This document shows positions 31,697 to 41,225 of a stretch of 64,000 bases of DNA, in pieces (the first letter of the stretch is position 1; each line of letters opens with the position of its first letter). Source of the stretch: Icerya purchasi. Lineage: Eukaryota; Arthropoda; Insecta; Hemiptera; Monophlebidae. The notes under the pieces are model-generated. The model saw only the letters and a list, made by a program, of their open reading frames with translations. It was not told the DNA's origin and searched no databases. The position numbers and the translations under genes were made by a program. The stretch covers positions 139,636,172 to 139,700,171 of the forward strand of contig CM077115.1 in NCBI GenBank assembly GCA_039619475.1, in the 5' to 3' direction.

Positions 31697-32276
31697 TGAG
31701 CTCGTCTAAGGGGGGCCGCTCGGCGGCCTCCTCCATTTCCAACAAACCGTCTCGTGATGGTTTGTCTCTCATTTGACGGAGGTGGATTCCTCTAACAAAC
31801 GGAAACTTCCAAGTCCTTCTTCGCCTAAAGCATCCTTGCCCCCTAAGGAATTTCGATTTTCGCATACCGATTTAAGCGCTTCCGAAAACAATAATAATAA
31901 TAGTAATAATAATATTAATATTATTAATAATAATAATAACAACAATAGTAATAATAATAACAATAGTAATAATAATAATAATAATGATGATATTTGCAAC
32001 AATAATGATAATTACAGCGAAAGGAGTAATAATGTTACTATTTCCACTGATTCTACTGTTACTCCTTCTTCTACTAATACTTCTACTATTACTACCACCA
32101 ATAATAATATTAACAATATTGATACGGCTTCGGTATTTACGGAGCTATCTAGCGATGATGTCGAGCTAGAAATTATTCTCCGATGCAAATCATTAATTTT
32201 CGATCTCTCAGCATTATCGTATTATTTATCGTCGTCAGAGAATACGGCCGGGATATTTACACGACCGAATAAGTAA
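31697..32276 (+). pseudogene. Asparagine-rich gag-like reading frame
   Basis: Begins ATG at 31697 (SSSKGGRSAASSIS), meets a stop near 31774, and continues in another frame as TEVDSSNKRKLPSPSSPKA, then long runs of Asn encoded by AAT repeats, a Ser/Thr-rich part and a stop at 32274. Ser-rich starts with KRKLPSPSSP are compatible with the N-terminus of an I-type ORF1. The long I-like ORF1 at 38282 lacks an ATG and also starts inside an AAT/Asn tract, so this may be its displaced N-terminal half. The link is a hypothesis; a simple-repeat reading artefact is the alternative. Confidence 0.35.
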
Positions 32277-32310
32277 TTTCCGATTCTGTCGAATTTCTCG
32301 GCTCGGGTAG

Positions 32311-32810
32311 TGTTAGGGGTTGTGTAAGTGTCCTGGTATGTGTGGTCTGCGACAACAGGATAGTGCCTGTCGGCCTCGTGAGCCGTGTGTGAAGATGAGC
32401 GCTGTAACGGCTATATTATTAATTGATAAGGATTCGGTAATGTACCGTTAGTTTAGAATAAAATATCAAGCTGTTTTGTTGAGAATTAACTGATCTAGTC
32501 GTCGTTGATATATGTTAAATACTGTTGTGCGGTCGATACATGTGTTACCGTTTCGATTAATATTGAGATCTAGTCGAAGTCATCGCCGCGAATGCAACGT
32601 TTTTTTCTAGTCCTCACCGAATGAATTTTTCTTTTATTACGCGGTTGTATTTTTTTTTTGTTATGTTATATTGGTGACCATATACACGTTATGTTCAAAA
32701 AGAACGGCTTCATTATTTTTTTTTATCTTTATCGGCAAATTTCTTTTCGTAAAAGCCTGACGCTCTGCTCGGCAGAGTTGATTCGGTCGTGGTAGGCCGT
32801 AATTTACCAC
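32311..32810 (+). repeat. Possible LTR followed by primer-binding site
   Basis: TGTTAGGGGTTGTGTAAGTG at 32311, a polyadenylation hexamer AATAAA at 32457-32462, and an end ...TTTACCA just before TGGCGCCCGC (32811-32820), which looks like a retroelement primer-binding site (TGGCGCCC is the common lysine-tRNA form). No second LTR or gag-pol is seen. Confidence 0.35.
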
Positions 32811-32839
32811 TGGCGCCCGCAAACAAAGAACAGTAAATA

Positions 32840-32945
32840 TCATCAAATCGTAACCTTGGCTTTTCGTAAAAGGGACGGGAAGGTCCTCAAATCGTAACAT
32901 TGGCTTTCCGTAGAAGAGACCCGAAAATCCGCAAGTCGTAACAAT
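32840..32945. repeat. 44 bp tandem repeat, about 2.3 units
   Basis: Units start AATCGTAACCTTGGCTTTTC and AATCGTAACATTGGCTTTCC, then a partial AGTCGTAACAATAG. It lies just before the AAT-rich tract at 32940-33040. Confidence 0.6.
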
Positions 32946-33416
32946 AGTAACAATAATAATTGCAACAACAACAACAATAATAATAATAGTATGAATAATA
33001 ATAATAATACGAATAATACGAATAATAACAATAATACGAATAATCAAATCAAATCAAATAATCGTTTATTATTATTATTACTGAAATAGCCCATCTATGC
33101 GCATATTTGCGCGAATGATGGGACTTTGAGAACAATAAAAATTTCTTTACAATGGATCCAAATGAAATAAAAGAACCGAACATATGCTTACAAAAATAAG
33201 AAAAATTAAAAATAAAAAAGCGATACTGTAAATTAATACATGTGTTTAAATAGTATTTGTAAGTTGTATGTACTTAATGTTAACTTAGTCTACTTCTAAA
33301 GAATTGTTATGCATGCAGATATTAAAAATAATGTCGCACACTACTCCGATATTGAAACACACCAAAGGAAACACAATGGAGGAACTCACCGAAGGGGACA
33401 CATTTAATGCTAGTAT

Positions 33417-36203
33417 TTATATAGGACAAATGTATAGGGTTAATTTTTTCCGTAATAGTCTATGGATATAAGGAAATGATTTCATATATGATGGTAACGC
33501 GTTGAATTTAATTGGGGCTTGATACGTGATTTGCATTCTTGTGTGATATTTATTATGTATGGGAATGTTTGCATATAAATCATTACAGTTTCTAACTACT
33601 CCTTCCCTAAGTGAAATATTAAATTTATTTTTAAATTTAAAGACAAAAATGAGGGTAAGCAAATGATATATTGCATTAAAATGCAATATATGTTTATTTT
33701 CAGTATATGATGTCTTAAGTATAGTTTTTATAACCGAATTTTGAAGTGATTTTATTCTACTGATGTGGTAGTTTGCAGTTCCTCCCCAAAAAATAATACC
33801 GTATGTCAAAACTGGCTGATAAAGTGCAAAATATATTCTAATTAAATAACATTTTGTAAAGTATTGTGTAAGGTAATAGATTAAAAAGTTTAATTTTCGT
33901 AATTTAGCGGATACAAAATTTGAATGAGCTGATCAGTTTAATTTTGAGTCGAATATTATACCGAGATATTTAATTTCTGGAACACATTCTATGTTGTAAT
34001 TGTTGGCTAAATTGAGTTTAAGAATTTTACCAAATTCATGCTGACGCATACTGTATATTACATACTTAGTTTTAGCTAGATTTAAGGTTAACTTATTACT
34101 ATTCACCCAGTTTTCTATTAAACGTACACTATTTTGAGTTAATTTGTGTAGAATTGATGGGTACCTTGAACTTACCAGCAAGACCGTGTCATCTGCATAT
34201 ACAAGAAGCTTTCCATCAACTTTTAGCCTACACAAATCGTTGATAAAAATTAAAAATAAAATTGGACCTAAAATGCTCCCTTGGGGGACACCAATATTCT
34301 GCTCTTGTTCAGTACTATATACATTATTTATTTTAGTAACATATCGTCTATTTAAGAGGTAAGATTTAAACCAGCTTAGTATGAATCCGCGGAACCCAGC
34401 CTTTTCTAATTTCAGTACTAACAGCCCATGATCTACTGTGTCAAATGCTTTTTTAATATCGAAGTATACAGCGGCTGTAAACTTCCCCGTTTCTAAATTA
34501 TCAGTTATATAGGAAGTGTGTTCGAACAGAGCTGCCTCCGTTTCACGCTCAGGTAAAAACCCAAACTGATCGGTACTAAAGAATTTTGTTTCAATTAGAT
34601 ATTTCAAAATTTTGGTTTTCATACATTTTTCAAATACTTTTGAGATTGTAGAAAGTAAACATATAGGTCTATAATTTTCTGTGAGCTCTTTGCTACCACT
34701 TTTAAAGATTGGAACAATAACCCCAATTTTCATAATCTTTGGAAAAGTACCTGAATGAATAGATTTATTAAATAGAAATGTTAATGGCTTGATAAAGAAG
34801 GATAGATTTTCCTTAACAAGTCCAATAGATATCATATCTTTCCCGTAGGATTGTTTATTTGGTAGACTAAGAATAGCACATTTAATATCATCAGTGGTAA
34901 AATCTATAAACCCAAAGGATTTTATGCATACTTGTTCCATTTGTTTACTTGTAGCATTTAGTTGAGTCTGCTTAAAATCTTTGTTTTGAATATTACATAC
35001 ACTCTCTTTAAAATATTTATTAAAACAATTTGCCACCAATTTCTCGTTTTCAGATACTTGCACCATGTTATTATTAATTTTTATTTGGTCGATATTTGGT
35101 GATTTGATACCAATTGTACTATTAATAATATTCCAAAATTTTTTTGGATTTGTCCTATACTTACCTAATAACCTATTGTAATATTCGGATTTCGCTTTTC
35201 TGATCTCTCTATGGATTTGTTTTGAAATCGATTTAAATTTTTGTTGTAAACCAATATCGCTTCGATTTTGTTTGTGCGCTTGATAAATGTTTCTTTTTTG
35301 AGCTGAGAGTTGTAAAATAGCATCGTTTACCCATGGATTTCTTTTCTTTTGCTTGTCTTTAATATGGATAATAGGGACTTTACATTTATTAACTATTTCG
35401 GACAAGTTTTTTATGAACCATTCGAATTTGTTATTTACGGAGTCAGGACTGCAATATATGTAATCCATATTCAAGTTAGAGATTTTATTTGTAAAAGCAT
35501 TTTTGTCAAATGTGTAATTTAAACCTCGTACGGACGAGTACAATCCTGTAGATAGTAGGATTGTTGCAGTTATTCCCCTATGATCAGTAAAGGGTATATC
35601 AACCAGCTGATATGTAATGTTTAACGATTTTACTTTATTATACATACCTCTTACCAAAAGATGGTCTAAACCTGATTCAAAACCTCTTTGTTCACGGAAA
35701 AACGTCGCTTGATTTATTTTATTTACAAATCCGAAGGTACTATATAAATTACAGTAGTCTGCACTCAGAGTCTCATCGAGTATGTTGATATTTAAGTCTC
35801 CTGTAATTATTGCTAAATCTTCACAATTTTGCAAAATTTGCTCAAATTCTATTAAGAATGTTTTAATCGGGACTTCACAGAACTTATAGATACCGCAAAT
35901 TGAGATATATTGTTTATTATTAAGTAATATTTTCAGGAAAATAACGTTCCCCGATATACATTTTAAGTCTACACTTGTATAACTAATGTTATCTTTAACA
36001 TAGATAGCAACACCTCCGGAACGTTTATTGCCTCTGCTCTGGCCGATAGCTTTATATCCAGGTATATTATACCGTTCCATTTTTTCCCCAGTAATCCAAG
36101 TTTCAGTTAAAATAATGATATCGTAAGTTGGAATTTTTAGGTAAAGTAATAGTTCATCGAAGTGCTTTTTTAAACTATGTACGTTAAGACTAAATAAGTT
36201 CAA
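33417..36203 (-). pseudogene. CR1-like ORF2 (endonuclease and reverse transcriptase), one stop
   Basis: The endonuclease begins NLFSLNVHSLKKHFDEL and carries ILTETWIT, SGGVAIYV, ITGDLNINI and FTDHRGI (catalytic E, D, N, H kept). The RT carries SYGKDMISIGL, YRPICLLST, AVYFDIKKAFDTVDH, GVPQGSILGP and LLVYADDTVLL (Y-A-D-D). The frame from 36203 runs to 33933, where TGA follows DSKLN; the same frame resumes and ends at 33417 after VLTYGIIFWGG and the basic C-terminus. The TGA replaces a position usually Trp in this motif. No ATG is found at the 5' end: a stop lies shortly upstream and the frame opens without a start, so some N-terminal residues may be missing. No RNase H, as usual for CR1. Confidence 0.82.
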
Positions 36204-37105
36204 CTCCTTATCGTTAATTATTGGAAAGATGAGAAGTTATGAAAGGAGTGGAATTATCCAAACACTCGCATACATCCATACACACACGTATTCAAAAAGC
36301 ACTTCAGATATCTGCATAGAAATGTATACTTATTTCCGAACTGATACATCATGTATAATTCTAAAATTTATCCTCATTGGAAGAAAAAATTTAGTACAAT
36401 TGCTTAAATTAGAACTTGAGGTGCATACATTTGCTATTAACAACATATATATAATTAAACGGAAAATATAAATTAAAGAAGGATCGGTATTATATCGTAA
36501 TAAGTCCAACAAACGCAACTTATGAAAATTTAAATTAGTTATTTCTGAAATAGAACTGATTATACATACAACTATAGTTAGAGTAAGAGGACATTGCGTG
36601 TTATTTACCATATAATGATTAGCCCAAGTTAATACTAACAGGAAACGTAAGTTAAACAATGAGAAAGCCGTAGGCCCAAGAAGTGAGAAAGTTAAATGAA
36701 CGCATAAAAAAAGAAAAATAAAATATCGGCATGCAGTAACAGATTCATGTACCCGAGTAACTTAAGGCATACTCCCTTATAGGTAGATAAAGAGATAAGA
36801 AATAAAAAATAACATGTTTTATAAAGTGTAAAGTAATTGATAAAAGCAATTAGATTAAGGAACACTGATATTAGCGGTTTAAAAGAAACGTAAGAATTAC
36901 CACTGTTATACATGCAAGGCCATGTTATTACTATTAGACCTACGAGCAAAGAATAGTTCGAAGCAAGTTGCACATATGCCGAGATCCATAAAGATAGAAG
37001 TGAAGAAGCAACAAAACAGATATGCAATCGTACACAGATACCCACACCCAGCTTGACACGAATATACCGAAAATTAAAGTAATATGATATGTACGACGAA
37101 AAGAG
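36204..37105. other. Linker between CR1-like ORF2 and ORF1
   Basis: About 900 bases without a credible frame. ORF1 and ORF2 of such elements are normally close together, so this may hold an undetected insertion or decayed coding sequence. Confidence 0.4.
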
Positions 37106-38008
37106 TCATTTAACGTTTTTTAAAGTTGAAACTTGATCTTTTGAAGTGATCCGTATGAAACGAGAATCTTCATCTTTTCGCGCGAATATTTTTCCTCCAC
37201 GGACCCAGACGAACTTCCATCCGTCGGAGCGGAGACTTCTGGCGGCAAAAAATAACTGCGCATTCGCACTGGTTAAATGCTCATTTACGTAAATCTGTGA
37301 TTCGCCAAGTAGGCCTATGTCGACAAGTTTTGGGCGTTTTTTTCGACTGTTTTTGATCAGGTCCTCTTTGACTACTCGACGACAGAATTTAAAAACGATA
37401 CTTGGAAACGCCTGATCTGGAAGTTTCGGTAGACGATGACAAGCGTCGATGTCTTTAATGTGGATATCGGTGTTTGTTGCTTGTCCGAGTTTAACTGCTA
37501 CATCGAGAAGATTTTCGTCCGGCGCAGTCGGAATGTTCGAGACAATCACGTTGTTCCGGCGTGTGTATTGCTCGAGTTGATCGACGCGGGCATGCAGGTC
37601 GGCATTTTCGTGACGTAGAGCGGCATTCTCTTCCGTTTTAGCTGTGATCACTGTTAGTACTTCGCTCATGCGCGCTTCAAATGATGCCTGCATATCAGCT
37701 ATACGTTCGTTCAGTGCGCGCAATTCGCCGGTGATCCGTTTCAGCGCTGTTTCGGCTGACTCGGTAACTTCGTTCTGGCTACTACCACTACCAGCGGCAG
37801 AGCCCTCGCTCACGTTCTTCCCAGCGGCGCGACAGAACGCGCAACGCCACGCTGCCTTATTTGCCGCCGACATGTTACTCCATGTTTTTACCGCCACACC
37901 ACTGCAACTGTGATGCAGTGTGCGCTTGCATCGGGGACAAGTGATATACTCCCCGTCAGCCGGTAGGTCACCAGAACACTTTGCACATACACAGTCCATC
38001 GCTATCAT
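37106..38008 (-). CDS. CR1-like ORF1 with PHD finger and L1-type RNA-binding domain
   Basis: 300 codons, intact, from ATG at 38008 to a stop after TLKNVK. Residues 6-60 contain a C4HC3 PHD-type zinc finger (C-A-K-C, ITCPRCKRTLHHSC, WRCAFCR). Residues 85-150 are a coiled coil (LKRITGELRALNERIADM and HENADLHARVDQLEQYTRR). Then comes an L1-ORF1-like RNA-recognition region (NVIVSNIP, DIDACHRLP, IVFKFCRR) and a C-terminal domain (YVNEHLTSANAQLFFAAR, GWKFVWVRGGKIFARK). Such proteins bind the element's RNA to form a particle. GC is clearly higher than the surrounding DNA. It is the best preserved ORF1 of its class in the window. Confidence 0.82.
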   Translation of the reverse strand: MIAMDCVCAKCSGDLPADGEYITCPRCKRTLHHSCSGVAVKTWSNMSAANKAAWRCAFCRAAGKNVSEGSAAGSGSSQNEVTESAETALKRITGELRALNERIADMQASFEARMSEVLTVITAKTEENAALRHENADLHARVDQLEQYTRRNNVIVSNIPTAPDENLLDVAVKLGQATNTDIHIKDIDACHRLPKLPDQAFPSIVFKFCRRVVKEDLIKNSRKKRPKLVDIGLLGESQIYVNEHLTSANAQLFFAARSLRSDGWKFVWVRGGKIFARKDEDSRFIRITSKDQVSTLKNVK

Positions 38009-38281
38009 CTAGTAAATGTATTATCTAAATGAAATAACTTACCGATGCTGCAAATTTGAACGCGCCGATTTAATGTAAACTTATTTCACAAAAAACTGTT
38101 AAAGCTATCGAGCCGATAACACTACGTTAATTCTAAAGTTAGCACTCGAAAAAGCGTTACGAGAACTAATAGAATCCTCCAATTTAAAAATTTTTCGATC
38201 TTACTGAACTATACAATTCAAACGTTAAAAAGGAGCAAAGCAAACACGACTGTTCAACACAATAATAATAATAATAATAGT

Positions 38282-40422
38282 AATAACAATATTAATAATA
38301 ATAGCATCACTAAAGAAAATTTGTTGTTTGCCTCTGATCATCCAGGACCTTACACCGTTTACGTTGAAGGTTGTTCTTCAGAGGAGAACCTCGGCAATCT
38401 TCATCCTTTGGCCCTTGCCAGCCTAATTTACTCTGTATCCTCCTCCCTTACGAGCATTGTCCTTCAAGGTAGGAGCCGTGTCTCAGTTAAATTTCCTTCG
38501 GTCTCTTCCGCAAATTCTTTTCTGGCGCAGCCCAATTTCTTCGCATCGCACAATATTAAAGCGTACATCCCCAACGGTGTTCTTCTTAGAATGGGCATCA
38601 TTTCAGGCGTTCATCCTTCCTTCTCCGAGGAGGAAATTGCTGAAGGAATTGAGTCCTCTATCCCTATTGCCTCAATTCACCGAATTTACCGTTTTTCCGA
38701 AGATTCTAAAATTCCTACCCGCTCAGTCGAGATCAAATTCCATAAAACTACCCTTCCCGAATTTGTCTCAATTTACAGATTACGTTTTCCCGTTTCCTCT
38801 AGTGTCCGTTCACCTACGCAGTGTTCAAAATGTTTTCTTTTTGGTCACATTTCAAAACATTGCTATAGTTCTTCGTATATCTGTTCTCACTGTGCTTCCA
38901 AGCACCCAGCCTCAGAATGTAGTTGCCTACAAGTTCCTCCCACCTGCCGAAATTGCAAAGGCTCTCACCGTGCCTATGATCGGTCTTGCCCTGAGTGGAT
39001 CAGGCAGAAAGAAATAAAACGCATTATGGCTTTCGAGAATATCTCTTTTCAAGAAGCCTCACTTATCAAAAAGAACAGCTTAGCTACTCATGCTTTTTCG
39101 TTTGCTGACCGAGCCTCCTTGCCTTCCTTTTCCCACAATAATATTACTAAATCTCCACCATCACTCCCCTCTCTTCTTTCTAACTCTATTCCTCGTCCCA
39201 AATCACCTACATTCCACAAAAAACGGTTCTCTAAACCTATCTACGATTCCTCTCCCCAATTCCCCAATTCCCCCCTCTTCCATCTAATCGTATTCCTTCT
39301 CCCTTCAATGGATGGGCTCTCAATTGAAGCGTTACAATAGGTTTTAGTTATTTTTATATACCCTCAGGGATGCCACCGCGGTTTCAGATTCGCGGAATTT
39401 TGATTTTTTAAATTTAAGGTTGACTTTTATTAGAACCTTTCCAATATTTGATAAAAATATTTGTTTATTTGGTTTAACTTTACAAAGAAATTTCGATACA
39501 GGTCGATCTAGAAAAACACCGGATAGATAAAGATATAAATATACACGGATATACAATTAGAAAAATATATATTATGGTAAGTATCACTCTGGCTGGGTTA
39601 CTCCGGGACCGGTAGATACTCCTTTGACGGACCGACGCACGATGGAGGCTCTTTCCGACGACGATAAGGAAACTTGTTGTTTAATTGCGAAGTCGAACAG
39701 TTTCATTAAATATTTCCCACCGATCGGGTCTCGGACCTTTCCGGATCGAAATTTCTTTCGTGCAAATTTACTTCGGACCGTTAATTTCTCGACGACACGA
39801 CAAGTGGTCTCGCTGACCTTTTTTCTTTTCTTTTAACCGAAACCAACTGGCGACTTAACTTCGCTCTCGGCAAGCAAGGAACTAAAAACTGGAACTCGCT
39901 CGTCTGCCTTTCTCCTTTCTTTTCCGCATTTTTTTGATCTTCATTTCTTCCGAACAAGTCTCCTCCCCGTCGCAGACCAGCCAATCATCTCTTCTTTTTT
40001 TTTTACTGATCATCGCGCGCATTTATTCCCTCACTTGATTTCATCAGTCCATCGCTCCAAAGCCAGCAACAGGTTCCCACACATGCGCACACTTACACTC
40101 ACACCATTTGTTCTTGGTACTTTATTAAATTTATTTATATATATATTTATTTTAATTCTCTTTAAATGTAATGGTCACATTACACAATAAATCCGCTCCT
40201 TCTTTGCCTAATTCTACTTCAGAAAGTTGTCTTCCTGCAAATCTTACTAATATCAATCCTGTATCCTCAGCTCCTCTAAACTCTTCCTCTTCGGATCTTT
40301 CTCCCTTAATTAATAATATTTCAACAGCGGTTCTAGAGCTTCTTTCTTTAAACAACATTGGTTCCTCCTCATCCTTTGCTGATTCTCTTTCTTGTTTCCT
40401 CTCTAATAATATACGTTTTTAA
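38282..40422 (+). pseudogene. I-like ORF1 (gag), interrupted by a solo LTR
   Basis: Frame starts in an Asn tract, then ENLLFASDHPGPYTVYVEG, a SVKFPSVSSANSFLAQPNFF RNA-binding-like region, and VEIKFHKTTLPEF. Three zinc knuckles follow: CSKCFLFGHISKHC, CSHCASKHPASEC and CRNCKGSHRAYDRSC. The C-terminal part resumes after the LTR at 40189 with KSAPSLPNSTSE and ends at 40422. A run of six C near 39273 coincides with a frameshift just before the LTR. After allowing for it, the frames on the two sides of the LTR agree when one CAAT is kept, so the LTR inserted into a coding ORF1. No start codon is visible. Confidence 0.78.
39325..40184 (-). mobile_element. Solo LTR, copy 2 (4 bp duplication CAAT), inside ORF1
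   Basis: 860 bases, TGAAGCGTTACAATAGG...GGTCACATTACA on the plus strand, flanked by CAAT at 39321-39324 and 40185-40188. Shares CAGGGATGCCACCGCGG near the left end and CACACTTACACTCACACCATTTG toward the right with copy 1 (25643-26657). It disrupts ORF1 of the I-like element and so is younger than it. Confidence 0.82.
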
Positions 40423-41225
40423 TAATTCCTCTCCTAATAACAAGGAAAAATCAAATAGGACTAAAAATGAGTAGAAGTGATAAGATTCAGGGCAGAATTT
40501 TCTCTATTTTCTTTTTTTGTCCTTCCCCCTTCCCCCCTCTTTCCTCCTATCCTCTTGCTTAATCTCTTTCCAATTGCGCAGTATGATTCATCCAAGTCAG
40601 TTGCCCATTGACTCAGGTTTAAGCACGGCTTTCTCCTGTTTTACATTTCCTCTTATTATTAAAAGGGCCGTTGCTGTAGTGGCCATACCCACTATTAAGC
40701 ACTAGTACCTTTGATCTTATTATTTTCTCGAATGGGCTCATGCCGAGTTGACGTACTCAATCTTTGGGCTGAGTTCCATTCGGAGTTGCTTTTTTTCTCA
40801 ATTTTACTGTTAAATTTATACAGTAATGAGGCTAGCTGGCGTGTATAGCTATGGCTTCGTAACACCCAGCTCCAGTTTTAAGTGCAATGGTCTAACTTCA
40901 ACTGACTTTACTTTATTTATTTGGATGTTTTCATACCTATTTCCTGTTTCTCCAAAATCTCCATATATCTCCTTCATTTCTGTTCCCAATTGTGTTTTAT
41001 CATCTCCCTTTCTATTACGCTCCGTTTCCCTCTATAATCTAGCTGCCCTGACTCACTCCCTCCTGTATTCTAATTATTACAGTCGATTGTTCCTTTCTTT
41101 TCTATCCACCTATCCTTGCTATTTTAGTATAAATGCTTTGCAATTATATCCTCCTATGTGCTCTCCTATTGCTTCCTACTCCATTTTCTTACCTCTTTTG
41201 CTCCTAATCCCTCTTTAGCTCTACA
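40423..41225. other. Spacer between I-like ORF1 and ORF2
   Basis: About 800 bases of C/T-rich sequence without a supported frame. Length is large for an inter-ORF spacer, and it may carry regulatory or internal initiation sequence for ORF2. Confidence 0.4.

Larger units (their letters stand above)
33041..38100 (-). mobile_element. CR1-like non-LTR retrotransposon (two ORFs)
   Basis: Minus-strand element with ORF1 (37106-38008), a ~900 base linker, ORF2 (33417-36203) and a 3' end of short repeats ATTTGATTTGATTTG near 33041-33060. Close to the 3' end is a small hairpin with arms GCGCA/TGCGC (33099-33112), like the 3' stem-loops of CR1 elements. Both sides are flanked by AAT-rich simple sequence (32940-33040 and 38258-38310), so it may have landed inside an AAT tract. 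Essentially full-length; ORF2 has one nonsense codon. Confidence 0.75.

Noticed and set aside
31769..32002. Minus-strand frame of almost pure leucine and another isoleucine-rich plus-strand frame
   Set aside because: They are the other reading frames of the AAT repeat tract; composition comes from the repeat, not selection.
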